Under the pieces are notes generated by a model. That model ran no database searches. It worked only from the letters and a program-made list of their open reading frames with translations, and was not told where the DNA came from. Shown piece by piece: positions 22,698 to 34,572 of a stretch of DNA of 64,000 nucleotides. This stretch comes from Microcebus murinus (lineage: Eukaryota > Chordata > Mammalia > Primates > Cheirogaleidae). Every line of letters begins with the position of its first letter. Positions within the stretch are counted from its first letter, which is position 1. Made by a program: the position numbers and the translations under genes. The stretch lies in the NCBI RefSeq assembly GCF_040939455.1, contig NC_134136.1, positions 101,544,014-101,608,013 of the forward strand, in the 5' to 3' direction.

Positions 22698-23800
22698 ATC
22701 ACATTGTGAAGGTGGGGGAGAGGCAGTGTTACCAGCAGCCCTCTGAACACTGAGTGACTGAGAACTATTCTTTATCCCTGATGTTGAAGTATTAGAAACT
22801 TGGAGTAGGGGCACAAGTTACTAGGACCATTAGGAGCTCTGGACTGTCCTCTTCCTTCAAGTAGATGAATAATTTCTGATTCCTCTTTCCTTTATTGAAT
22901 TAAGAAAACAAACAATAAGTATGCTCTTAATTTTGGAGATTCATGCAATTACTTAATCAACAGGTTTCATTACAAAATGCTTATTTCATCAAAAACAGCC
23001 ACACTGTAGATGTGTTTTGCTAAATAAATCTAATTTGATTAGAATCTGAGTTAGATGAAAAAGTGCTTTATTAACCCATGTATATCATTAAAGTGGATCA
23101 AGGCCAGACTATAGTGAAAAGTAAATCAGAGCTTAATAAGTTTTATAAGCATTCATTTGCTTCTTTCTTGAACACATATCAGAAATTTTTAGAAGAAATT
23201 AATAAATGATTAAAAGATATTGCAATAACATAATTGTGTTAAATGCATTCAGCCTCTTTTAAATATATTGTTAGCTAAGAAAACACCACGGAAACCAAAA
23301 AATAAATCAAGTAAATAATTTAAGATACATAAGACCTTTTGTCTGGGGAAAGAGAGATACTTTGTAAAGACTGATTTTATGTGACATCCCACTAGATGCA
23401 GCAAATCAACAGTGGTCCTTATATAAAAAGTCATGCTTAGGAAGTTTTACTTTAAATATGACTTTTAAACCAAACAATTCATGATTTAATCATTTTACGT
23501 TTGACAGAGTCAAACGATAATGCACAGACCATAATGAACACAGCTGTGCTTAGCACTTTTTTGTCATGCTGTGTCTACAAGAAACTGAAATGTCTCACAT
23601 ATTCAGCTAGCCTTCAAGATGGTTTATCTATGTATAGGCGATCATTCAGATTTGGGGTAATTAGTGCATTGATATTAAATTCCTGTTAGATTTTGCTTTG
23701 AAAACTCTCACAGTGAATGAAATTTTTTGAGATGCCATTCGTTTGTGCTCCCAATGTGTCTGGTGCATACCTCCATACCAGGTTTTGTCATGCTACATGT
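22698..23800. other. Unassigned AT-rich DNA
   Basis: No gene or named repeat. Frames at 23249-23434 (minus) and 23501-23689 (plus) have no family features. Confidence 0.4.
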
Positions 23801-24022
23801 CAGGGGTCTGCAAACTTTATATTTAAAGTGCCAGATAATAAACATTTTTAGCTTCGTGGGCCATATGGTCTCTGTTGCAAGTCTTCAAGTCTGTCTTTGT
23901 AGCATGATAACAGCCATAGAAAATACATTTTAAAAATGGGCATGGCTGTGTTCCAATACAACTATTTATAAAAACAGTAGCAATCTAAATATGGCTCATG
24001 GACCACACTTTGCCATCCATTG
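23801..24022. mobile_element. Nonautonomous hAT-type DNA transposon
   Basis: Starts CAGGGGTCTGCAAACTTTAT and ends with TTTGCCATCCATTG, whose reverse complement (CAATGGATGGCAAAG) is an imperfect terminal inverted repeat. The interior has the well-known AAGTGCCAGATAATAAACAT and GGGCCATATGGTCTCTG blocks and GGCTGTGTTCCAATACAAC. The length of 222 bp fits a short nonautonomous copy. The subfamily name is uncertain. The plus frame at 23727-23933 is read out of this element. Confidence 0.75.
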
Positions 24023-24029
24023 CTCTGTT

Positions 24030-24165
24030 CATCCTTGGCATATCTGTCTATCTCCTTCATTAACTTTACTTGATAGCAAGCATCATTTGAGGTTTATATT
24101 TTTATTTTCAGAACATGTTATAGTATCTAGAATATAGCAGGTACACAATAAATGTTGAATAGAAT
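24030..24165 (+). repeat. L2 LINE 3' tail (sense)
   Basis: The sense L2 end: TAGTATCTAGAATATAGCAG, GTACACAATAAATGTTGAAT. The hAT-type element sits directly in front of it and may have inserted into this L2. Confidence 0.6.
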
Positions 24166-24734
24166 ACTCATCTGTCATGATAATTAATTATTTTAAATGT
24201 TCTTTACGATTACTATGACTCATTACATTAGAATAATGTTCAAAATGTTTCTGAAGTGCTCTATACAAATTCTAAAACCCAATAAAAAATATAACTAATG
24301 CTTACTGACTTTTTAATAACTACTTTCCAACGACATAGTCTTTTCTTTAATGTAATATTTTTCTATTTTTAAAACAATAGTTTGATTGTAGAAAGTTAGA
24401 AATCTAGGATTTTTAAATGTGTGGTTATCAATAGGAAGGGTATTCTCATATACCAGTCCAATAAGTTTTTTCAAGAATAGACATGTGTTCATTAGTAGGC
24501 TGGAACTGGTTCCTGAGAAATGATTGTGTACATCTCTTCCTTATTCTGTGTTCAGTAATATAACATTGGAAGATTGAAATCAGGCATCATGGGAGCATTG
24601 ATACTATAGAGCTTGGCAAATGTGGCTTTTAAAAACATTTACCACCACAATACTGCACTGGATATCATCCCAGCACTGACCAGTGAGATGCAAAGAACTA
24701 TCCTAAAGTGTTTGCTTACTCCTTAAGAGAGATT

Positions 24735-24736
<2 letters not shown>
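24166..24736. other. Unassigned AT-rich DNA
   Basis: No gene or named repeat seen. Confidence 0.4.

Positions 24737-24787
<51 letters not shown>
24737..24787. repeat. (AC)n microsatellite, 51 bp
   Basis: An uninterrupted AC dinucleotide run of about 25 units. A perfect run of this length is usually polymorphic. Confidence 0.98.
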
Positions 24788-24788
<1 letters not shown>

Positions 24789-24820
24789 CTCTTTCACCTG
24801 GATATAAACATGTACCCTTG

Positions 24821-26940
24821 TTTTATTATTTTTTAATTTCAAAATATTAAGGAGGTACAAATATTTTTGTTACATGGATACATTATATAATGCTGAATTC
24901 AGGGCTTTTAGAATAGTGCTCAATGTACTGATAGGTAAGCTTCTGTCCCTCACTCCCCTCCCAACCTACCCCTTCTTGGTTTCCCTTGACCTTTACATCT
25001 TTTTGCACCCATGTGTACCCATTGTTTAGCTCTTACTTATTAGTCAGAACATGTGGTATTTGTTTTTCTATTCCTGAGATACTTCATATGGGATAATGGT
25101 CTCCAGTTCCATCCAAGTTGCTGCAATAGACATTATTTTATTCCTTTTTATGGATGAGTAGTACTCTTGTGTGTGTGTGTGTGTTTTCTTTAACCACACA
25201 TGAATTGATGGGCACTTAGGTTGATTCATCATCAACATCTCTGCAATTTTGAATTGTGCAACAATAAACATTCAAGTGCATGTGTATTTTTGATAAAATG
25301 ACTTCTTTTCCTTTAGATAGATACCCAGTAGTGGGATTGTTGGGTCAAATGGTAAGTCTACTTTTACTTCTTTGGGGAATCCTGATATTGTTTTCCATAT
25401 AAGGTGTACTAATTTGCAGTCCATCCAACAGTATATGAACATGCCTTTTCTCTACATCCATGCCAATATCTATTGTTTTTTGACTTTTTAATAATGGCCA
25501 TTCTAACAGGAGTAAGGTTTTTAATTTGTTGTGTTAATTTTAATTTCTCTGATGATTAGTGATGTTGAGCATTTTTCCATATGTTTGTCAGTGTTTATCT
25601 TCTTTTGAGAAGAATCTATTCATGTCTTTTGCCCACTTTTTGATGGCATTGTTTTTTTCTTGCTGATTTGAGTTATTTGTAGATTCTTTGTCAGATGTAT
25701 AGTTTGTGAATATTTTCTTCCATTCTATAGGTTGTCTGTTTACTCTGTTATTTGCTTTGCTGTACAAGAAGCTTTTTAATTTAAGTCAGTCCCATTTATT
25801 TATTTTTGTTATTGCTGTATTTGCCTTTGGGGTCTTATTACTAAGTTCTTTGCCTAAGCCCATGTCCAAAAGAGTTTGTCTACATTTCCCTATAGAATTT
25901 TTATGGTTTCATGCCTTATTTTTAAGTCTTTTATCCACATTGAATTAATTTTTATGTATGGTGAGAGGTAGGGGTCCTATTTCATTTTTCTGCATGTGGC
26001 TATCCAATTTTCTCAGCACCATTTATTGAATAGGACTTCCTTTCCCCAGTTATTGTCTGCTTTGTTGAAGATCAGTGGTCATAGCTATACAGTTTTATTT
26101 CTGGGTTCTCTATTCTGTTCCATTGGTTTATGTCTCTACTGTTACCCTAGTACCTTGCTGTTTTGGTTGCTATACACTGTAGTATAATTTGAAGTCAAGT
26201 AATGTGATGCCTCCAAATTTGTTCTTTTGGCTTAACATTGATTTGGTTATTTGAGCTCTTTTTTAGTTTCAAATGAGGTTTAGAATTACTTTTTTCTACC
26301 TCTGTGAAATATGATAGTATTTTAATGGAAATTGCATTGAATTTGTAAATCACTTTGGGCACTATGAACATTTTAACAATGTTGATTCTACCAATACATG
26401 AACATGGGCTGTTTTCCCATTTGTGTCATCCACAATTTCTTTCCTCAGTGTTTCATAGTTGTCTTTGTAGAGATCTTTCACTTCCTTGGTTAAGTATATT
26501 TCTTGGTATTTTATTTTCTTTATAGCCATTGTTAATGGTATTGAGTCCTTGACTTGACCCTCAGCTTGAGTGTTATTGGTATATGGAAATACCACTGATT
26601 TGTGTACATTGATTTTGTAACTCGAGACTTTGATGAATTTATTTATCAATTCTAAGACTCTTTTAGTGGAGTCTTTGGGGTTTTCTAGATACAAGACCAT
26701 ATCATCAGCAAACTGGGATAGTTTGACCTCTTTCTTTCTAATTTGGCAGCCCATTATTTCTTTCTCTTGCCTGATTGCTCTAGCTAGGATTTCCAGCACT
26801 ATGTTGAACAGAAGTGGTAACAGTGGGCAAACTTGACTTATTCCAGTTATTAGGGGAAATGCTTTCAACTTTTCCCCATTCAGTATGATATTGGCTATGG
26901 GTTTGTCATAGATAGCTTTTATAATTTTGGGCTGTGTTCT
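24821..26940 (-). mobile_element. 2.1-kb 5'-truncated L1, antisense
   Basis: A TTTTATTATTTTTTAATTTC edge is followed by reversed L1 3' UTR (TTTTGTTACATGGATACATT, ATTCAGGGCTTTTAGAATAG), then the ORF2 C-terminus and RT region. It ends near GGGCTGTGTTCT at about 26940. Several minus frames are ORF2 debris (25068-25271, 26362-26868). A (GT)n of about 19 bp sits inside at 25168-25186. I find no convincing target-site duplication. Confidence 0.9.
26362..26868 (-). pseudogene. L1 ORF2 reverse-transcriptase fragment, 168 codons
   Basis: This is the longest open frame in the window. It encodes part of the L1 ORF2 reverse transcriptase, the enzyme that copies L1 RNA into DNA at the target site. Near its start is [19 protein letters not shown], a conserved L1 RT segment, and residues 53-56 are FADD, the catalytic metal-binding core of the RT palm. 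It continues into the thumb region ([18 protein letters not shown]) and closes with degenerate sequence. Full-length ORF2 is over 1,200 residues, so the endonuclease, the front of the RT and the C-terminus are missing or broken. It sits wholly inside the antisense L1 and cannot make a working enzyme. The surviving frame reflects modest age, not selection that I can show. Confidence 0.85.
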
Positions 26941-27489
26941 AATAGTTGCTAACAGAAATTATATGCTTTGAAAAATATAATGAAGACAAAGCTGACACAT
27001 AGGGAATTACAGAGAAATAGAGTGAGGAACCTTTCTGAGCTCAGCCTAACTATTTCCAGCTCTGAACTTCTACGTATAGGAAATCTTTATTGCTGAATCA
27101 ATTTGAGAAATATTGCAATTGCTTGCTAAGTGATGTATATCCAAATATTTGAATTATATTCCCTTTTTCTTCCCTAATGCTCTCTTCTGTAGTCTCAGTT
27201 CCTTCATCTGTTCTCATTGGGAAGAATGTTTAGTTCCCCCATAATTCTGGTTTGCTGATATTATCTTTCATATGAGTCTTAAAAATAATTGTCAGATTTA
27301 GCTCTAACATTTCAAGAACAGAGTCACCTAGTCACTTGTATGTTTAGATCATATAACTCTGTCAGTTAAAACAAATGTACATAGGCAAATTATTTCCACA
27401 ATTACATGGTTTGACACAACTGCAAACAGAAAGTGACTTATGGAAAACATCATTTAACCTTGTCCACATGTCTACTTATCAGTTGGGGT
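26941..27489. other. Unassigned DNA
   Basis: No gene or named repeat seen. Confidence 0.4.
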
Positions 27490-27800
27490 TAGTCTATCTA
27501 GGTTGAGCTCAAATAGAATTGGTTTCAAGTTGCAGGTCAGGTTTGGATCTACTCCGTGATTTTAATTCTCTATTGAAAAGAACACTTCAAGAGATGAAAG
27601 AAGCACAAGAGGAGTGGGTTCAAAAATACCCAGGGCCTCTTAAGGCCTAGGTTCAGCACTGGCACACTGTTGCATCCACCCACATATCATTGCTCAAGAA
27701 AAGTCACATACTTAAGTCCAACATCAATGAGTGCTTAACTGCACTTCACCTTTTGGGCAAGGGAACGCCAAGTCACATGGCAAAGTAGGTAAATACAAGG
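27490..27800. repeat. Old mammalian repeat, family name uncertain (copy 2)
   Basis: A CACAAGAGGAGTGGGTTCAA block, CCTCTTAAGGCCTAGGTTCA, GAAAAGTCACATACTTAAG and CAAGTCACATGGCAAAG follow the later part of the same old repeat that I see at 18830-19280. Confidence 0.45.
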
Positions 27801-27989
27801 AGGGGCGAAATTCTAATAACATATTATTTTTTGGATCTTGTTTATAAACCAAATCATTAAAATCACTGAACATGAAGCCCAGTTATATCACATCATTTTA
27901 GTGATCATAGTATCCCTTGAATAAAACAAGACAAATAAACAGAGCAAGTAACTGACCTAATGTTTACATAACCAAATTCTTAAAATGTC

Positions 27990-28310
27990 ACCTTAAATAT
28001 GGCATCCTGGTGATCAAAAACCTTCAGCAGTTTTCCATTGCATACAGTATAATTCCAAATATCTTAGCTTTAAGAACATCTATAATTTAGCCCCAAACTA
28101 TACTTTCATCTATGCTTCTACAAGCCCAGTCATTTAAGCAAATGCATATAATCATTCTGTAGTTAAATCTCTTCTTATCTTCAATTTTGCTCATTATTTT
28201 CTCCACCTGGAAAACCTTCCCTCTTTCTCTATGCATTCTGATTTCTAGGTAGACTAAGATCCCTTATAACCTAGTATAGAGTAATCTTTAAGTTATTTAA
28301 ATTCCTAGAG
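27990..28310 (+). repeat. L2 LINE relic (sense)
   Basis: Sense L2: AACCTTCAGCAGTTTTCCAT, AATTTAGCCCCAAACTATAC and CACCTGGAAAACCTTCCCTC. These correspond to the 'aaaaccctccaatggctccca', 'tacaaggccctacatgatctggcc' and 'tgcctggaacgctcttccc' blocks of L2. Confidence 0.65.
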
Positions 28311-28639
28311 AGTTTGTAAACTGGAATACTGATTTGGCACTCACAGTCATCAAAGGATTAGCGTGAACACTGGCCATATAGCTTGCTGGGAGTAAGGAGG
28401 GGCTAATCTAGTAAGAAGGAAGTAAGCGGGAATAAAGCCAAGTCCAGGGACAAATGTTAGAAACCACCCCAGGTTACAGGGCAGGCAGAAATGATGTCAC
28501 ACAAGAGAAGGAAATCCCCATGTTGGTGGTGCAAAGGAAAGCTGTGCTATATGACCAAGCAGGGCTCCTGCTGGTTCTGAGGACAGAGCAAGCCTAAACC
28601 ACTATGGGTCTAGAGACCATGTATGATGGGGATGAGATC
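28311..28639. other. Unassigned segment between two L2 pieces
   Basis: GC is slightly higher than in the surroundings. It could be an insertion into the L2 or simply degenerate sequence; I cannot name it. Confidence 0.35.
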
Positions 28640-28830
28640 AAATAGACCATGACAACTATCATAACCTGTCTTGCCCATTAGTTCTTTTATATTCGGGTTT
28701 ACATAAATCCTTTTCCACAAATTGACTCTATGTTCCAGGAAGGCAAGTGTTAGATTTTATATATTATATCCCCCAAACTAGTAAGATTTTAAGCACATTC
28801 AACTCTAAGTAATCACAATTTATCAATAAA
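28640..28830 (+). repeat. L2 LINE 3' region (sense)
   Basis: Sense L2 3' portion: GACTCTATGTTCCAGGAAGG, CAAGTGTTAGATTTTATA, then an end with CAATTTATCAATAAATTTT. It is probably the same L2 as 27990-28310. Confidence 0.5.
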
Positions 28831-31459
28831 TTTTAATCTTTGCTTTTTAAGTAGAAAGAATGAAAATGCATTCTTGGCTAAATCTGGCATTAATAAACAA
28901 AAAATAATGTGCTTAACTTATATGACATAAGTAAGTATACACCAAAATAACTGGATTAAAAAGTAACTTCTGAATATGCATGCAAAGAATCCAAAAGATG
29001 AGACAGTATGTACAGTCTCTTATTTGGCTTGTTCTCACAAAGACTGTGTTAATTTCAAAAAACTATCCTGTACATCTGTTGTTTTAGGTGTCATTTGGGA
29101 CTGTTGACATCACTGTCAAGTATTCTTCAAATTAAACCTTTCTTCCATCCAAGCAGCATGAAAGACCAGTGTAGTCATTAAAATTGATGGAGTAAATAAT
29201 CAAGAGCCATCAGCAAAAGTAGAGGAAGTACTGAGCATCATGTCTACTTGTCGAGAAAACAAGAAGGAGGCAATATGAAACTGACAGCGTACTCCGATTA
29301 TATTTGTGCATTTTGCAACCTGCATTATAAAAATTTCACTTTAGATTGGAAGTAGAAAAGAATATTAATCATACCCCAAGAAACAATAGCTGGTTTAGCA
29401 GGATGGTATGCCAATGAACAGGGTCCTATAGAAACTATGCAAAGCAGAAATTGAGGAGTTGAACACCCTGTCTGACTGAGTACATTACAACTTTGAAGTT
29501 TAGTATGAAAATTAGCAAAAAGAAAATGTCACAAAAAAACAAACATCATAGCTGTGGTTTCCAAGAGAGATGCAAATACGAGAATGAAATGGCCCTCTGC
29601 TTTTTTTTTTTCCTTTTCTTGAACAAAATTGTCATGGTATTTGAGAGAAAATCTTGGCAAATCCAAGGCAGGCGAGTGATAATAGCAACAATAATCACCA
29701 GAAATGATCAGGTAATAATTATTTTCTGGAAGCTAGCACCAAGCAAGGAGAAATAGGCCAACAGACCACAGTTACACCTGAATAATGAGCAGGGCAGAAC
29801 AGAAACAGCATTCACTGGCATAAGATTAAAACAGATTAACATTGTCTCATGGAGGAGAAAATAGCTAGAATAGCCAACCAGTTTGTCATTTTCTATATTT
29901 ATTCATTATTTCTTTTTTACTTTTATTTTAAAGATCCAGTTATGTTACATTATATTCATATGTTATCCAATATTGGATATATTAATGTCTGCAAGTATTT
30001 ATAAATTTGTTTTGTGGGACATAAATAAAGCACATGGTGTAAAGTGTCATTCGTTGTATTTGTGTGCAACCTGTGAATTTTGGAAAAAAACAATAAAACA
30101 TGGTGTGAATAGACAGAAAAATAATTGACATCTACTAAAACAGGGATAAACCCATACATAATGTACTTGACTTAATCCCACAATTTTACCGCTGAATGAG
30201 TTGAATAATTAAAGCACTTCCTTATCAGTTTTCAAAGGAATTCCTAAAGAAATTCATAGGCTCAATAACTTTAGGTGGTGCAGTCCTTCTCTGGTAGAAT
30301 TTAATTACATATATTTAACACTTTTTTCAAAATATAAAGCTATATCTCCCTCCTCACTATGATCCAACTTTATTTTATAAAAATATGACAAATTGAATAA
30401 TTATGCATCTCCTTTATTATTAATGAAGTGTCAAATAGTGTATTTATTTGTTAAGCTCAGGAAATATCTACTTGTTAACTCCTTCCAAAATCTGTTTCAA
30501 ATGCTGCCACTAAACTGATTGATTGTTTCTGTATAAATGTTCCATGTTCTTTAGATCTTGTTATCTTTTGTCTTGTTTGCTTTTAAATATTTTGGGTTTA
30601 GGTTTACCTGTAAACCTGCCCAAAGTAATGCTTAAGATTGATTCTTGCTTAAAGTGCCCCAAACAGTTGTGTTTATTTTCTTAACATAAATTAGCATTCA
30701 CAGAAGTCCAAGGTCATGATTCAGAATATTTTATGCCAATACTTTGGAACATTTCATATACCAATTGTGATATGAGTCTACTTAATTCAAATTAAGAAAG
30801 AAAGCTATGCTATCCCAATCAACCCTAATTGGCACTTTAAATGATCAAGACCAACAAATATATAAAACATTTCCTATAATAAATATCTAGAGATAAGTTT
30901 TATAATTAGTGTGATTTTTAGACTAAAATAGACATATACACAGATAATTTATATATGTAAAAATAGAGTTAACTCCTCTCAGTCATCTATAGAAATAGGA
31001 GATAGAAAAATTATAGAGATGTCAAGTAAATCATTGATCTAAATATCTCTTTTTAACCATTATTTTAAGCTTCTACCTACTAAATTTAATAAGTAGGAAC
31101 ATTGTAAGGTTTTCTTTTTTGTCCTAAAGGTGAATGCAAAAAAGAAAAAGAAATGGATGACAAGTAATACACACACAAGATAATCATCTTTGAGATAATT
31201 AAGAATTGCCAGTCATGGCCATTTATTTAATAGTTTAATGGCATCCTCTGATCCAAGTCTTGCGTCAAAGTGCCTGATGCATAGAGGTGTGTAACTGCAT
31301 TTGCCCACTCCTCAGCTGTAGAGAAGTCTGAAATCATTTATATTTCTCTTCCATAGTGAGAGTCAGACTTTGCCTCAGGAGCATGGTTATACTGGAAACA
31401 AGATAGGGATTAAGTTGCTGAGTGGACAAAATGAGTTTTCACTACAATAACCAAATCCT
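28831..31459. other. Unassigned AT-rich DNA
   Basis: No gene, RNA gene or named repeat. Frames at 29493-29756, 29883-30128 and 29956-30159 have AT-driven amino-acid content and no domain. Confidence 0.4.
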
Positions 31460-31780
31460 GGCCAAGTATAGTGGCTCACACCTGCAATCCTAGCACTTTG
31501 GAAGGCCAACACTACAGGATCACTTGAGGCCAGGAGTTGGTGACCAGCCTGGGCAACATAGCAAGTTCCCGTCTCTACTAAAAATAATAATACTAAAAAA
31601 AAAAAAAAATTAGCTGGGCATGGTGGTGTGCATGCTTGTAATTCCAGCTATTCAAGAGGCTGAGACAGGAGGTTCACTTGAGCCCAGGAATTTGAGGTTA
31701 CAGTGAGCTATGATTGGACCACTGCTCTCCAACCTGGGTGATGGAGCAAGACCCTGCCTCTAAAATAATAATAATAAAAT
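31460..31780 (+). mobile_element. AluJ-like element (sense)
   Basis: Full dimer: GGCCAAGTATAGTGGCTCAC, TGAGGCCAGGAGTTGGTGAC, a middle A-run, TTAGCTGGGCATGGTGGTG and a GAGCAAGACCCTGCCTC end with a (TAA)n tail. It lacks the strepsirrhine ATTAATTGGCCAAC insertion and is well diverged, so I place it in the old pan-primate AluJ class. Confidence 0.93.
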
Positions 31781-31834
31781 TTTAAAATTTTTTTATATAT
31801 TTGTGTATGTTTATATTTTATTTTAAGTCTTTTA

Positions 31835-31964
31835 CTTGACAAATAGATTGTATATATTCAAGGTGAACAACATGATGATTTGAGATATATATATATATAT
31901 ATAGTGTATTGACTACCATAGTAAAACAAATTACACATTCATCACCATCCATAGTTTCCATTGT

Positions 31965-32022
<58 letters not shown>

Positions 32023-32060
32023 GAGAGAGAGAGAGTGCGACAAGGACATTTAAAATCATT
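31835..32060 (-). mobile_element. Old L1 3' UTR fragment (antisense) carrying microsatellites
   Basis: TTGACAAATAGATTGTATAT, ATTCAAGGTGAACAACATGA and CACATTCATCACCATCCATA match the reversed 3' UTR of old L1 (L1MA/L1PB-like). (AT)n at 31885-31903 and the (TG)(GA) tract at 31962-32035 grew inside it. ACATTTAAAATC after the tract matches the L1 text that should follow. Confidence 0.75.
31962..32035. repeat. Compound (TG)n(GA)n microsatellite, 74 bp
   Basis: Fourteen TG units (31962-31989) run straight into a GA tract (31989-32035) with two small CAGA interruptions. TG runs can form Z-DNA and GA runs form homopurine tracts, so a transition of this kind is structurally unusual. Confidence 0.97.
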
Positions 32061-32164
32061 CTTATAATTTTCTACATTTTATAATTTTTAATTAATTTTA
32101 AATTTTATTTAATTTTAATGACACATTTTATAATTTGTAACATTTGTTTTCTCTCTCTCTTTCT

Positions 32165-32830
32165 TGACACACACACAATTTATTTTCAGAACTATTTGAG
32201 TGTAGGTTGCAGACATTATACCCATTTACCTCTTAATACTTTATACATTTCTAAAAACAAAGGTAGACTCTTGTATAACCAAAGTATAACTATCAAGTTC
32301 AGGAAATTTAACATTACTATAAAACTTTTATTTAATCTACTGTTCATATTCCAATATTATCAATTGTCCCCAAAGTGTCCCTTATAGCAGTTTTTTCCCT
32401 CCAGGACAGAATCCTGTCCAGGATTATATATAGCATTTAGTTGCTATGGCTCTTCAGTTTCTTTTGATCTATAACAATTCCTCAGCTGTCATTTGTCTCT
32501 AATGACTTGGACATTTTTCAGAAGCATGTAAGCCATTTGTTTGTAAGATATTCCTCAACTTGGATTTATCTTGCATTTCTTTATTATTATCATTATTTCT
32601 TTAGATTAGGTCAAGTATTTTGAGACAGAATACTACAGAAGTAATTATGTGCTCTTTTCAGGATACCTGAACCTCAGGCGCAGTATGTCCATCTGCCGCC
32701 TTGTTGATGATATTAGCTTCAATCACTATCAAAGTGTTCGACAGTAGTCTAAGAACAATCCCCAAGTAACTCTCTTTTGAAGGTATGTTCTGCAATAAAT
32801 AATCAGCATGGTAATACTCCAGAAATCCAG
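32165..32830 (-). mobile_element. Old L1M-type 3' UTR (antisense)
   Basis: CTATTTGAGTGTAGGTTGCA, ACCAAAGTATAACTATCAAG, CCAATATTATCAATTGTCCC, TTGCTATGGCTCTTCAGTTT and CTACAGAAGTAATTATGTGC follow the reversed 3' UTR of an old L1M (MC/MD/ME-like) in order. The plus frame at 32118-32387 falls in it and is not a gene. Confidence 0.8.
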
Positions 32831-33559
32831 GCCAATCTCAAAGTATCAGCAAGTCTGATTTTCCTGTCAAAAATGCTGTCCAATCCATCTCCTGCCCCTT
32901 ACCTTCTCTGTTTCCAGAGCCAGAGTCTGGCATCGGTCTACTGTGTTTCCCTATCTGCAGGGGACAAACACCGAGCTTCCCAAGTGGGACCTTTGAAATT
33001 CTTTTCACTATACTAGAGGTGAGAGTTAAATATCCACCCACCACCACCCTACATGTGCTCCTCTCCAGTGCACTGGGGGTGGGCTGGGACTGAGAACACA
33101 GCAGCAGCTCATTCCAAAACACTAGTCACGCATATGAACATTTACATTAGCCTGGGGGAGAAGGATTTTTAGAAAAGTCATTTCAGAGCAACTGATGCCT
33201 GATAAACTGTACACATCACTTGTATGTTTACTCTAAATATTGCTTTTACTATGATTCTAACTTTACAGTTCCTTTGTCTTCACTCTACATACTGTTTGGC
33301 TAGTACACCCACAATACAACTACATCTTTCAACTTTACACCAATGATCCCTTAATTTATAATATCTGCTCCAATTTTTCTCTATGAAACTGAGTCTTTCA
33401 GTATCTATTGGGCATCTGAAAATGCCATAGAAATCCCAAAATTAATTTGCTAAAAACAAATCATCCTCTTCTTGCCCTCAAATTCTTTTTTATATTAAAT
33501 ATTTCACCTGAAAGCACTAAATAATTCTAGATTGTTTCTTTAAGAACCATATCCAATTA
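32831..33559. other. Unassigned segment, part GC-richer
   Basis: The 79- and 94-codon frames on opposite strands at 32777-33122 overlap each other and have no family. The DNA at 32870-33110 is richer in GC than its surroundings, but I see no splice-bounded exon or known repeat. Confidence 0.35.
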
Positions 33560-34262
33560 ATCAACAACTGTAAAATTTTCTTCTTTGTAATTATCTTACC
33601 AATACATTCACTTATATCCATCTCCAGTTTCTCATCCTATATTTACACTGTCATAATTTCTAACTTCCATTATTATGTAAGAACTGAACTCTCTGCCTAA
33701 AATCCTGTCTCTTGCATTCTGTCTACCACTCAACTGTCAGATTGATCATGGTAGAATATAACTATGACTAAAGCACTTGGCTGCTTATTATGCATGACTC
33801 CTTATTGCCTATTGGGTAAACTATTTCTTAGCATGTCATAAAATTTAAAATCTTTACTCTGACTATATTTCTGGGAGCATTCATTGCCATTGCTCACTTG
33901 CGTGGGCCTTAAAGTAAGACATTTTATCCTCCAGATAACTGTCTTTGCTCAAATTGTCCTCCTTGCCTGGGATTCCCTAACTTCACTTGTGTGTTCAGTG
34001 AATTTCTTCTCAATCTTCAAGGCTTAGCTTTCATATCATCACCTCCGTGGATCATCCAAAAGATATTTCCTAACACACCTCCATCTGGCACACACCACCT
34101 TACTTTTATAAGTAAAATGTAAGTTTTACCAAAATGTAAGTTTCTGGAATCCAGGAATGTTATATTTTCTTTGGTACCCTGAGGACCTAACACTACTAAA
34201 TACTCAATAAAGGTACGTGGAATAAATGACCAATGATTCAACTTATAGATGTGAATAATGGG
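33560..34262 (+). repeat. L2 LINE relic, about 700 bp (sense)
   Basis: Long sense L2: ATCTCCAGTTTCTCATCCTA, TTGCCTGGGATTCCCTAACT, AATCTTCAAGGCTTAGCTTT, AATGTAAGTTTCTGGAATCC and TACTAAATACTCAATAAAGG near the 3' end. This is the best preserved L2 in the window. The minus frame at 34017-34241 is a shadow of it. Confidence 0.8.
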
Positions 34263-34275
34263 AAATTAAAAATAA

Positions 34276-34572
34276 GGCCAGGCGCAGTGGTTCACGCCTG
34301 TAATCCTAGCTTGAGGTCAGGAGTTCGAAACTAGCCTGAGCAAGAGCGAGACCCCGTCTCTACTATAAATAGAAAGAAATTAATTGGCCAACTAATATAT
34401 AGAGAAAAAAATTAGCCAGGCATGGTGGCGCATGCCTGTAGTCCCAGCTACTCGGGAGGCTGAGGCAGGAGAATCACTTGAGCCCAGGAGTTTGAGGTTT
34501 TGAGGTTGCTGTGAGGTAGGCTGACACCACGGCACTCTAGCCAGGGCAACAAAGTGAGACTCTGTCTGAAAA

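Noticed and set aside
24737..24787. Long AC run considered as a regulatory or Z-DNA element
   Set aside because: It is an ordinary dinucleotide microsatellite next to an L1; nothing in the flanks suggests a function.
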